From Flavobacteriaceae bacterium (GTDB taxonomy: Bacteria > Bacteroidota > Bacteroidia > Flavobacteriales > Flavobacteriaceae), in the NCBI GenBank assembly GCA_023301205.1, contig JALZVC010000205.1, positions 1-9,228 of the forward strand: a stretch of 9,228 nt of DNA, written 5' to 3'. The translations under genes were made by a program, and so were the position numbers. The notes below the pieces were generated by a model. That model was not told the DNA's origin, did not search any database, and saw only the letters and a program-made list of their open reading frames with translations. Below are positions 1 to 4,981 of the stretch, one piece after another (positions within the stretch are counted from its first letter, which is position 1; each line of letters starts with the position of its first letter).

Positions 1-260
1 TACACCAAGCTGGTTTCCCAGTAGCTAAGTATCAAAATGCAAGCAAAGAACTGCTAAAAGTTTGTGGTCACGTAGATTTTTCTAGTGCTGCTGTGTCAGA
101 AATTATTACGTTACTGAAACACGATAAGAAAAATAGAGGTGGTGAAGTGCTTTTTGTGCTATTAGAAAACATAGGAAAACCCCTTGTTAACCAGAAAGTT
201 GCAGAAGAAAGTATCCTGGAAAGTTTTAGTTATTATAAAAGCTTAAAAAATAGCATTTAA
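1..260 (+). CDS. aroB: 3-dehydroquinate synthase, C-terminal fragment
   Basis: This is the last 85 codons of a gene that enters from the left edge, read in the frame starting at base 3 and ending at TAA 258-260. The translation contains LLKHDKKNRGGEVLFVLLENIG, whose LKHDKKN core and following LLxxIG match the C-terminal helical domain of AroB, where the family has DKK followed by a short beta hairpin ending in LLxxIG. AroB is the cytosolic NAD- and metal-dependent enzyme that cyclises DAHP to 3-dehydroquinate in the shikimate pathway. The catalytic and NAD-binding parts lie outside the window. The only competing idea is another member of the dehydroquinate synthase-like fold, such as a sugar cyclase, but the DKKN motif and primary-pathway look favour AroB. 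Confidence 0.88.
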   Translation, partial: HQAGFPVAKYQNASKELLKVCGHVDFSSAAVSEIITLLKHDKKNRGGEVLFVLLENIGKPLVNQKVAEESILESFSYYKSLKNSI

Positions 261-311
261 CTAAAGGACGAATTAAGTTTCTAATATTTTAGTCTCTTTA
301 ACTGGAATAGT

Positions 312-452
312 ATGAAACGTATTACTGTAGACTATAAAGAATTAACTCCCGAGATCCTTATGCTTTTAGTAGAAAAGCATACAAATAGATATGATGATGA
401 TCACTATGAGGATTTAGTACAAGAATTTGTGCTAAAGAAGAGCGTGAATTAG
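312..452 (+). CDS. small acidic-centred protein, 46 residues
   Basis: A short open frame runs from ATG 312 to TAG 452 and starts MKRITVDYKELTPEIL. It lies 51 nt after aroB and 3 nt before the left arm of a strong terminator, so the frame fills the space up to the transcript end. The beginning (MKxITVDYKxLTPEILxLLVEK, then a run of Asp) resembles, from memory, the first 30 residues of a longer flavobacterial hypothetical protein of roughly 100 residues that continues into an acidic stretch. Here the frame stops soon after the DDD run at residues 28-30, so it could be a shortened relative or a degraded copy. No signal peptide, membrane segment or catalytic motif is visible. Function unknown. 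No good ribosome binding site precedes it, which is normal for this phylum. Confidence 0.6.
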   Translation: MKRITVDYKELTPEILMLLVEKHTNRYDDDHYEDLVQEFVLKKSVN

Positions 453-455
453 AGT

Positions 456-489
456 AAACAAAAAAGAGGCAACCGCCTCTTTTTTGTTT
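456..489. terminator. bidirectional intrinsic terminator
   Basis: A perfect 15-bp inverted repeat (arms 456-470 and 475-489, loop AACC) has a GC core GAGGC/GCCTC. The upper-strand right arm is T-rich and continues as T487-T492; the left arm is the mirror A-rich tract, giving a U run on the lower-strand transcript too. It sits exactly between the ends of the convergent genes at 312-452 and 494-997, 3 nt and 4 nt from their stop codons. Both convergent transcripts should end here. Confidence 0.93.
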
Positions 490-493
490 TTTA

Positions 494-997
494 CTATAAA
501 TACTTTTCTTTCAACACCTTTATGTGGTGCATTTCGTGCCCTCGTGTAATATAAGCTGCTGCTCTTGCAGATAGTGGACTATTACTTGCCTTACCCATTT
601 TTGTAAGTGTATTAGCTTCGCAATTTTCTATAAATTGTATAGATGCAGAACGCACTGCTGTGTATTCATTTAAAAGACTATCCATTGTTCTAGCGTTGGC
701 ATTACTATTTGCTACAAATTCATCTTGATCAAAACCTTCTAGATCCACATTTTTAGATCGAACTATTTGCATAGCGCGATACATAAATACACGTTCGCAA
801 TCAATTAGGTGTACAAACACTTCTTTAGGCGTCCATTTACCAGCTGCGTAACTATATGTTTGTTTTTCTTGAGGTATGTTTTCAAAAAATGAAGAAACCT
901 CTTTTAATCCCTTTGTTAGCTCCGCGCCAATATCATTGGTTTTCACCGCAGATACATAAGGGCTGTAGTATGCACCGTATTCAGTATCTTTAATCAT
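494..997 (-). CDS. DinB-fold putative metal-dependent protein
   Basis: This 167-residue protein has the DinB/YfiT four-helix-bundle pattern: an N-terminal helix, the sequence AGKWTPKEVFVHLIDCER (W55, H63, E68) and, near the end, TRGHEMHHIKVL with H154 and H158. The three histidines H63, H154 and H158 match the metal triad of the DinB_2 group. Length (about 150-180) is normal. Members of this fold include thiol transferases and many uncharacterised damage- or stress-related proteins, so substrate and reaction cannot be assigned. Its ATG (995-997) lies 1 nt after the TAA of the upstream Lrp-type regulator, so both should be one transcript and the regulator may control it. It ends 4 nt from the shared bidirectional terminator. 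No signal peptide is seen, so a cytosolic location is expected. Confidence 0.85.
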   Translation of the reverse strand: MIKDTEYGAYYSPYVSAVKTNDIGAELTKGLKEVSSFFENIPQEKQTYSYAAGKWTPKEVFVHLIDCERVFMYRAMQIVRSKNVDLEGFDQDEFVANSNANARTMDSLLNEYTAVRSASIQFIENCEANTLTKMGKASNSPLSARAAAYITRGHEMHHIKVLKEKYL

Positions 998-998
998 A

Positions 999-1481
999 TT
1001 AGTCTATTGTGTTAAATATAGAGTGCATCAATCTCTTTTTATCGTTGATGCTCTCTTCTAATGATATCATTGTTTCTGTTCTTGTTACGCCTTCTATATC
1101 ATCAATTAAGTAAATGATATCTTTTGCGTGACCTGTATCTTTGGCTCTTATTTTACAGAATATATTAAACTTTCCTGTGGTAACGTGAGCTACAGTAACA
1201 TAAGGAATATCATTAATACGCTCGAGCACAAACTGCGTTTGCGAAGTTTTATTTAAAAATACACCTACATAAGCAATAAAAGAATATCCTAATTTAATAT
1301 AATCTAGACGTAAAGAACTACCTGTAATAATACCCGCCTCTTCCATCTTTTTAACCCGCACGTGAACAGTACCTGCAGATATATTAAGTTTTTTAGCTAT
1401 ATCTGTAAAAGGGGTTCTCGTGTTGTCTATTAACATATCTAATATGCTATGATCTGTTTCGTCTAGTTTAAATTTGGCCAT
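999..1481 (-). CDS. Lrp/AsnC family transcriptional regulator
   Basis: This 160-residue protein matches the Lrp/AsnC family in length and plan. The N-terminal winged helix-turn-helix covers about residues 6-60 (LDETDHSILDMLIDNTRTPFTDIAKKLNIS..TVHVRVKKMEEAGII, with the family-typical LDxxDxxIL opening). A C-terminal RAM ligand-binding/oligomerisation domain covers about 65-145 (FIAYVGVFL, then YVTVAHVTTGKFNIFCKIRA). Such proteins form octamers that sense amino acids or related metabolites and often repress their own gene. The first gene of a two-gene unit, it is followed after 1 nt by the DinB-fold gene. A perfect 17-bp palindrome (1519-1535) and a TAnnTTTG box lie just upstream, consistent with autoregulation. 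The ligand and the subgroup (AsnC, LrpC and others) cannot be told from sequence alone. Confidence 0.93.
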   Translation of the reverse strand: MAKFKLDETDHSILDMLIDNTRTPFTDIAKKLNISAGTVHVRVKKMEEAGIITGSSLRLDYIKLGYSFIAYVGVFLNKTSQTQFVLERINDIPYVTVAHVTTGKFNIFCKIRAKDTGHAKDIIYLIDDIEGVTRTETMISLEESINDKKRLMHSIFNTID

Positions 1482-1505
1482 TTTATTGAATCTTTATTTA
1501 AACGC

Positions 1506-1513
1506 CAAAATTA
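1506..1513 (-). promoter_or_regulatory. -7 promoter box for the Lrp-dinB unit
   Basis: The lower strand reads TAATTTTG, a full match to the Bacteroidota -7 consensus TAnnTTTG, 24 nt upstream of the regulator ATG. TTTG elements lie upstream at 14 nt (1528-1531) and 25 nt (1539-1542) spacing. Neither is the usual distance of about 19 nt, so the -33 element is uncertain. Confidence 0.5.
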
Positions 1514-1518
1514 CTAAT

Positions 1519-1535
1519 AATATTTGTCAAATATT
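1519..1535. promoter_or_regulatory. 17-bp perfect palindrome, candidate Lrp-type operator
   Basis: The upper strand reads AATATTTGTCAAATATT, an 8+1+8 perfect inverted repeat centred on base 1527. It starts 6 bp upstream of the -7 box of the Lrp-dinB unit, so it covers the spacer region where a bound repressor would block RNA polymerase. It also overlaps the TGA stop of the M14 peptidase gene (1527-1529). An AT-rich dyad at this place suits an Lrp/AsnC autoregulatory site; binding is inferred, not shown. Confidence 0.5.
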
Positions 1536-2591
1536 TATCAAAAGTTCAATTCCCTTAGATTTATTATACACTTTACAGATACTTTCGTTTAAACGCACAT
1601 TATTGCCGTTATTTAAGACAACATAATCACCATTACAGGCTATTTGCGTATGGCCTATAAGATTTGTACGTAATTCTAGAAGCGTTGCTTGAAAATCAAT
1701 CTTACCATCTTTTAAGCTCTCTATATACTGTATCGCGATATCTTGAGGAGCTTCTTCATCATGGAGACGAACATCTTTAAGAACAATGTCACAAAAAGAC
1801 TTTTCATTCTCTGGCAATTGTAAATAATCACCAACCTTAAAGATGTTAGCTACTTCTTCAATGGTAAAGACCACTAGTAACGCTCTGTATATATACGATC
1901 TGGTAATTTCTCGAGAATAATCCCCCGGATAATGTCCTGCCTCAAATAAAATGGTGGGCACACCAAGATGCGTAAATGTATCCCCTACGCAATTTAAGTT
2001 GAAACCGTCGTCATACTTTCCTATTTGCCCCGGAATCACTGTTGCTAGCACATTAGCCATCTTAGCAATGTCAAGCATTGCTACTTCACGCGCTTTAGTT
2101 AAACCCCGACTGGCGTCAGCAGAGGGAGATAAAAAGGAAACAGTTGCAGATTTACCAGAAGGAAGCCCGTAAATAGTACGTTGATCGTGCATGTTTAGAC
2201 ACAAATCTGGCTGAAATGCATCAAATACTTCACGCAATGCTTTGCTTTCTTTTTGAGAACACAATTGTGCATCTCTATTAAGATCCACTCCATTTGCGTT
2301 TACTCTCGTGTATGCCCGCGCTCCATCTGGATTGAGTATTGGTATTATTTTTACGGTATGTGTCTTTAAAAAGGCCTCTATAGCCGTTGACTCTTGCTGT
2401 TGTTGCGCAATAAGCTTGAGAAAATCCAGTAATGCCTTTGTGGTGGTACTTTCATTTCCGTGCATTTGAGACCAAACAAGAAATTTTTTCTTTCCAGACC
2501 CTATAGTGATCATCGGGATTTCTTCACCTAGTTCTGAGCTGCCAATTACAGTTATTGGCATAATTTCTTTGTAGCAATGCAACACTGGCAT
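1527..2591 (-). CDS. M14 family zinc carboxypeptidase-like protein
   Basis: Counted from the ATG at 2589-2591, the 354-residue product carries the M14 metallopeptidase signature in order. WSQMHGNES gives zinc ligands H44 and E47. ILNPDGARAYTRVNANGVDLNRD supplies the substrate-binding Arg/Asn residues (R96, N105, R106). NMHDQ provides the third ligand H135, and ILFEAGH gives the general-base Glu E217. All expected catalytic residues are present, so it should be an active zinc hydrolase removing a C-terminal amino acid or cleaving an amide; the substrate is unknown. There is no signal peptide, suggesting a cytosolic enzyme. The frame stays open upstream of this ATG and the extra residues look like family sequence, so the true start is probably about 20-25 codons further up (see the entry for 2592-2681). 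The gene diverges from the XRE regulator gene and shares a region full of operator-like dyads with it. After residue 240 comes a C-terminal domain of about 110 residues with no motif I recognise. Confidence 0.87.
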   Translation of the reverse strand: MPVLHCYKEIMPITVIGSSELGEEIPMITIGSGKKKFLVWSQMHGNESTTTKALLDFLKLIAQQQQESTAIEAFLKTHTVKIIPILNPDGARAYTRVNANGVDLNRDAQLCSQKESKALREVFDAFQPDLCLNMHDQRTIYGLPSGKSATVSFLSPSADASRGLTKAREVAMLDIAKMANVLATVIPGQIGKYDDGFNLNCVGDTFTHLGVPTILFEAGHYPGDYSREITRSYIYRALLVVFTIEEVANIFKVGDYLQLPENEKSFCDIVLKDVRLHDEEAPQDIAIQYIESLKDGKIDFQATLLELRTNLIGHTQIACNGDYVVLNNGNNVRLNESICKVYNKSKGIELLINI

Positions 2592-2681
2592 TACATGATC
2601 CAGTGTAATATATCTACCCGAAATTTTCGTCTCTTTTGTATTTAAATAGTCTTGTAAAATAATCGTTGATTTTAAATGTGT
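2592..2681 (-). other. probable N-terminal coding extension of the M14 gene
   Basis: Reading upstream in frame from the ATG at 2591, there is no stop until TAA at 2682-2684. The open part translates as ...ILQDYLNTKETKISGRYI followed by TLDHV and then the annotated Met. From memory, flavobacterial homologues have an equivalent YxxYKE..xxGRYIT..HIxP stretch before the WSQMHGNEST motif, so these codons are likely translated. There is no ATG, GTG or TTG in the extension. Candidate starts are AUU (2661-2663 or 2658-2660) or ACG at 2664-2666, one transition from ATG. The -7 promoter box at 2685-2692 puts the transcript start near 2680, leaving room for translation to begin around 2664. Confidence 0.5.
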
Positions 2682-2695
2682 TTACAAATGTATAG
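2680..2695. promoter_or_regulatory. operator-like dyad, site 1
   Basis: GTTTAC-AAAT-GTATAG: left half perfect, right half 4 of 6 to the GTTTAC-N4-GTAAAC consensus. On the lower strand it reads CTATACATTTGTAAAC, differing at a single base from site 4 on the upper strand, and it contains the -7 box of the M14 promoter. Confidence 0.6.
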
Positions 2696-2712
2696 CATAT
2701 AAAGTTTACAAA
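2685..2712 (-). promoter_or_regulatory. promoter of the M14 peptidase gene
   Basis: The lower strand has TACATTTG (2692 down to 2685), a full match to TAnnTTTG. A TTTG (2712 to 2709) lies 16 nt further upstream; this spacing is a little short. The -7 box lies inside operator-like site 1 and the TTTG inside site 2, so regulator binding would cover both elements. Confidence 0.5.
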
Positions 2713-2719
2713 AGTAAAC
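2704..2719. promoter_or_regulatory. operator-like dyad, site 2 (perfect)
   Basis: GTTTAC-AAAA-GTAAAC is a perfect 6-4-6 inverted repeat and the best copy of the set. It begins 24 bp after the start of site 1, about two helical turns, and overlaps the candidate -33 TTTG of the leftward promoter. Confidence 0.68.
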
Positions 2720-2738
2720 AAGAATTTAAAAATGATTC

Positions 2739-2754
2739 GTTTACAGTTGTAACA
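2739..2754. promoter_or_regulatory. operator-like dyad, site 3
   Basis: GTTTAC-AGTT-GTAACA: left half perfect, right half 4 of 6. It lies 35 bp from site 2 and upstream of the leftward promoter core, so it may be an auxiliary site. Confidence 0.45.
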
Positions 2755-2755
2755 A

Positions 2756-2882
2756 AATAAATTCGTTTTGATGATAATACAGTATACGATAAGTAAATTA
2801 ATATTAAAGCACTCTATATCAATAATTTAAAATAGATAAGATAAAGCTTTAATTTATAAACAAATAGGCTTTATTAACAATG
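2756..2882. other. AT-rich intergenic spacer without recognised features
   Basis: This is the middle of the 355-bp gap between the M14 ATG and the XRE gene. It is very AT-rich and has stops in all useful frames. I see no gene and no copy of the operator dyad. A 7-bp inverted repeat (ATAAAGC 2841-2847 with GCTTTAT 2868-2874) has a 20-nt loop and is too weak to call. The spacer could allow DNA looping between the two operator clusters. Confidence 0.5.
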
Positions 2883-2914
2883 TTTTGTTATGAAATCATA
2901 ATACTTTACATTTG
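2883..2914 (+). promoter_or_regulatory. promoter of the XRE regulator gene
   Basis: TTTTG at 2883-2887, a 19-nt spacer and TACATTTG at 2907-2914 form a full match to the Bacteroidota -33/-7 arrangement (TTTG, about 19 nt, TAnnTTTG). The transcript would begin near 2920, leaving a leader of about 26 nt before the ATG at 2947. The -7 box is wholly inside operator-like site 4, so occupancy of that site should block transcription. Confidence 0.72.
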
Positions 2915-2919
2915 TAAAC
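2904..2919. promoter_or_regulatory. operator-like dyad, site 4
   Basis: CTTTAC-ATTT-GTAAAC: 11 of 12 positions match the consensus. It contains the -7 box of the rightward promoter and is 15/16 identical to site 1 read on the opposite strand, giving mirror-image promoter designs for the two divergent genes. Confidence 0.65.
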
Positions 2920-2939
2920 GCTACAGAACACAAACGGTA

Positions 2940-2955
2940 TGTTACAATGGTAAAC
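2940..2955. promoter_or_regulatory. operator-like dyad, site 5, over the start codon
   Basis: TGTTAC-AATG-GTAAAC: right half perfect, left half 4 of 6. The ATG of the regulator (2947-2949) lies in its spacer, and the conserved right half encodes its second and third codons. It starts 36 bp after site 4. Binding here would block early elongation. Confidence 0.5.
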
Positions 2956-3348
2956 AGTGTAGAATTTGCAAAACGAATAGAAAAAATCCTATCATATTAT
3001 GGGATTTCGGCGACTGCTTTTGCCCTTGCTCTCGACTTTAATCGCTCTACTATTTCGCATATTATTTCTGGCAGAAACAAGCCCAGTTTAGAGTTTGTAA
3101 TGAAAGTTGTGCATACTTACGACGAAGTAGAATTGTATTGGCTCTTAAATGGAAAAGGCTCCTTACCCCCTACTGAAACTTCAACCAAGAATATTTCTGA
3201 AGAAAAAAATGAAATTTTCCCTCAAAAGCAACAAAATGAAGTTTTATCTCCTTTACGAACGCCAAAAACAACTCCAAATACCGCAGCAAAGATTGACAGA
3301 ATCGTTATTTTCTATAAAGACGGTTCTTTTAAAGAATATTTACCCTAG
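2947..3348 (+). CDS. XRE-family helix-turn-helix regulator
   Basis: This 133-residue protein has an N-terminal Cro/CI-type five-helix DNA-binding domain (about residues 4-70): EFAKRIEKILSYYGISATAF, then the recognition region RSTISHIISGRNKPSLEFVMKV, ending in LYWLLNGKGS. A polar linker (about 74-112), likely unstructured, leads to a C-terminal motif DRIVIFYKDGSFKEYLP. This whole plan, with the VNSxEFxKR start and the IVIFYxDGxFKxY tail, recurs in flavobacteria, but I know of no assigned function. It lacks a LexA-type protease or an enzyme domain. Five dyads GTTTAC-N4-GTAAAC surround its promoter and that of the divergent M14 gene, and one overlaps its own start. The likely role is an autorepressor that co-controls the peptidase, and possibly the genes downstream. 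The start is fixed by the promoter about 33 bp upstream and the family-like MVNSVEF opening. Confidence 0.88.
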   Translation: MVNSVEFAKRIEKILSYYGISATAFALALDFNRSTISHIISGRNKPSLEFVMKVVHTYDEVELYWLLNGKGSLPPTETSTKNISEEKNEIFPQKQQNEVLSPLRTPKTTPNTAAKIDRIVIFYKDGSFKEYLP

Positions 3349-3400
3349 AAGTATTCACGTCTTTGGTTAAAATTTCAGAAATTCGCGTAGTAAACTTTCT

Positions 3401-3772
3401 ATGAAATATTTTATCCTTTTAAGCGCCTTATTACTCGCAAGCTGTTATCAACCAGAGCGTAATTGCACAAATTTTAAAACCGGTACTTTTGAGTTTGAAA
3501 CCTTAATAGGCACAGAAATCACTAAAACGACCTTTGTGCGTACAGATTCTACAGAAATTGACTACTTTAGAGGTAAAGTTGATACGTCTTCCGTACGATG
3601 GTTAAATAACTGCGAGTTTATTGTAAAGCACTTAAGCCCGAAGAATATGGCAGAAAAGAAGGCGATACACATGAAAATATTGACTACAGAAGGTGACCAA
3701 TACCTATTTGAATACAATATTGTAGGTGAAGACAGAAAAGAAAAAGGAACCGCAAGAAAAATAACCGACTAA
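3401..3772 (+). CDS. small predicted lipoprotein
   Basis: This 123-residue protein begins with a lipoprotein signal peptide: Lys2, a hydrophobic stretch FILLSALLLA and lipobox LASC, with the lipidated cysteine at residue 15. The mature part includes PERNCTNFKTGTFEF, TTFVRTDSTEIDYF and WLNNCEFIVKHLSPKNMAEKK, which suggests a small beta-rich domain with two cysteines (C22 and the C of NNCEF). It should be anchored to a membrane facing the periplasm or exterior. From memory, close flavobacterial relatives are sometimes labelled DNA topoisomerase IV in databases; nothing here resembles a topoisomerase, and the real ParC is elsewhere in this window. It lies 52 nt after the XRE gene and 17 nt before the TerC gene, without an obvious separate promoter. 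Function unknown. Confidence 0.85.
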   Translation: MKYFILLSALLLASCYQPERNCTNFKTGTFEFETLIGTEITKTTFVRTDSTEIDYFRGKVDTSSVRWLNNCEFIVKHLSPKNMAEKKAIHMKILTTEGDQYLFEYNIVGEDRKEKGTARKITD

Positions 3773-3789
3773 ACTAAAAACCAATTAAT

Positions 3790-4626
3790 ATGTTTGAAAT
3801 ATTTGAAATTTTAACCTCTCCAGATGCCCTTGTAGCCCTTTTAACATTAACCTTTCTTGAGATTGTACTTGGTGTAGATAATATAATATTCATTTCGTTA
3901 GCAGCGAGTAAACTCCCCGAAGCGCTCCAGAAAAAAGCCACGAATATTGGTTTGTTTATGGCGATGATCATCAGAGTGGTGCTGTTATTTGGAATCTCGT
4001 GGCTTGTTGCTCTAGAAGCGCCCTTCTGGCACGTTAATCTTTCTTGGTTTAAAGTTGGATTGAGTGGTCAAGGTCTTATATTGCTAGGAGGAGGTCTCTT
4101 TTTACTATACAAATCTGTAAGCGAAATACACGAAAAAGTAGAGGATAAAGGACACGACGAACGCGAAGTAACAAAAAGTAGGAAAACAACGCTAACTAAG
4201 GCGGTAATACAAATCTGCTTGATCAATATTGTCTTTTCTTTCGATTCTATTTTAACGGCAGTCGGTATGACTAATGGTGTGGGAGAAACACCTCGTGATG
4301 CACTAGTTATTATGGTGATAGCAGTAATTGTTTCTGTAATTATAATGATGATTTTTGCCAACCCTGTGGGTAGATTTGTAACTAAACATCCTACGGTACA
4401 GTTACTTGGATTATCTTTTTTAATCCTCATCGGTTTTATGTTAATTGCAGAAGGTGCGCATTTATCGCATCTAGAAATTTTTGGTTCTCAAGTAGGTGTT
4501 ATACCGAAAGGGTATCTCTACTTCACCATTGCATTCTCTTTACTTATAGAGTTTATTAACATGAAGTATAGAAAAACCACGAGTACAATTGTGTCTACAC
4601 TTCCAGAAGACATTGAACAAGAATAA
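3790..4626 (+). CDS. TerC family integral membrane protein
   Basis: This 278-residue membrane protein has the TerC family hallmarks. The first helix contains TFLEIVLGVDNIIFI (E24, D30, N31) and a second inverted copy contains INIVFSFDSILTAVG (D152), the acidic residues that in this family are thought to handle metal ions. Hydrophobic helices lie near residues 12-37, 53-75, 93-108, 137-160, 170-192, 204-224 and 240-257, about seven in total. A charged loop (residues about 112-137, EKVEDKGHDEREVTKSRK) separates the two halves. TerC proteins are linked to tellurite resistance and to metal (for example manganese) export or loading of secreted enzymes; the substrate here is not shown. The gene is 3 nt upstream of a TerB-like gene, which supports a shared pathway. 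The length is usual for the YgdQ/YoaE-like branch. Confidence 0.9.
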   Translation: MFEIFEILTSPDALVALLTLTFLEIVLGVDNIIFISLAASKLPEALQKKATNIGLFMAMIIRVVLLFGISWLVALEAPFWHVNLSWFKVGLSGQGLILLGGGLFLLYKSVSEIHEKVEDKGHDEREVTKSRKTTLTKAVIQICLINIVFSFDSILTAVGMTNGVGETPRDALVIMVIAVIVSVIIMMIFANPVGRFVTKHPTVQLLGLSFLILIGFMLIAEGAHLSHLEIFGSQVGVIPKGYLYFTIAFSLLIEFINMKYRKTTSTIVSTLPEDIEQE

Positions 4627-4629
4627 GCG

Positions 4630-4980
4630 ATGAGAGAAAATAAAAACTCATCCAGAGATTATTGGAATAAAGATGACTTGAAGGTCTATATCCTCTTATA
4701 TTGTGCAAATGCAGACTTGATATTAAAAAAAGAAGAAAAACACTATATTCATCAAAAAATAGGCAGCGCGAAGTATGACGCTATAAGGGAAGAGTTTAAT
4801 GAAGATAACGACCACCAAAGCATCGCAAAAATATACGAATCTTTAGGCCATTTAGGATACAACCTAAAACAAATAGACGCCTTAATCTCAGAAGTAAAGG
4901 AATTATTCTGGTCAGATGGAAAATTTGATCAAATAGAACAAGCTGTTTTTCGTCAATTAAAGCATATTTTAAATCAATAA
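4630..4980 (+). CDS. TerB-like all-helical protein
   Basis: This 116-residue, apparently all-helical soluble protein has two acidic segments spaced like the halves of a TerB domain: LLYCANADLILKKEEKHYI (D29, E35, E36) and ELFWSDGKFDQIEQAVF (D96, G97, E103). The second, SDGKFDxxE, closely resembles the ADGxxxxxE metal-binding turn of TerB/DjlA-type proteins. Between them lies a charged stretch with DNDHQS. TerB domains are known partners of TerC-type membrane proteins in metal and stress systems. Here the gene follows terC by 3 nt and precedes trmL by 1 nt, so co-expression is almost certain. I assign TerB-like with moderate confidence because only short motifs support it. The alternative is an unrelated helical family. 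No signal peptide or membrane segment is visible. Confidence 0.68.
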   Translation: MRENKNSSRDYWNKDDLKVYILLYCANADLILKKEEKHYIHQKIGSAKYDAIREEFNEDNDHQSIAKIYESLGHLGYNLKQIDALISEVKELFWSDGKFDQIEQAVFRQLKHILNQ

Positions 4981-4981
4981 G

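Noticed and set aside
454..459. Isolated GTAAAC half site similar to the XRE operator half
   Set aside because: No matching second half at 4-nt spacing, and it forms part of the terminator region; single hexamers are expected by chance.
1951..2172. Plus-strand open frame of 73 codons
   Set aside because: It lies wholly inside the M14 gene on the opposite strand, which has intact catalytic motifs in the same region; a shadow frame.
2841..2874. Inverted repeat ATAAAGC / GCTTTAT in the divergent region
   Set aside because: Only 7 bp with a 20-nt loop in very AT-rich DNA and no U tract; expected by chance.
3149..3370. Plus-strand open frame of 73 codons overlapping the XRE gene
   Set aside because: Overlaps the XRE linker and conserved C-terminal tail in another frame and is Lys-rich without motifs.
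4068..4430. Minus-strand open frame of 120 codons
   Set aside because: Antisense to TerC, whose membrane helices and FSFDS motif are clearly coding; Ile/Thr-rich composition is a typical shadow of membrane helices.
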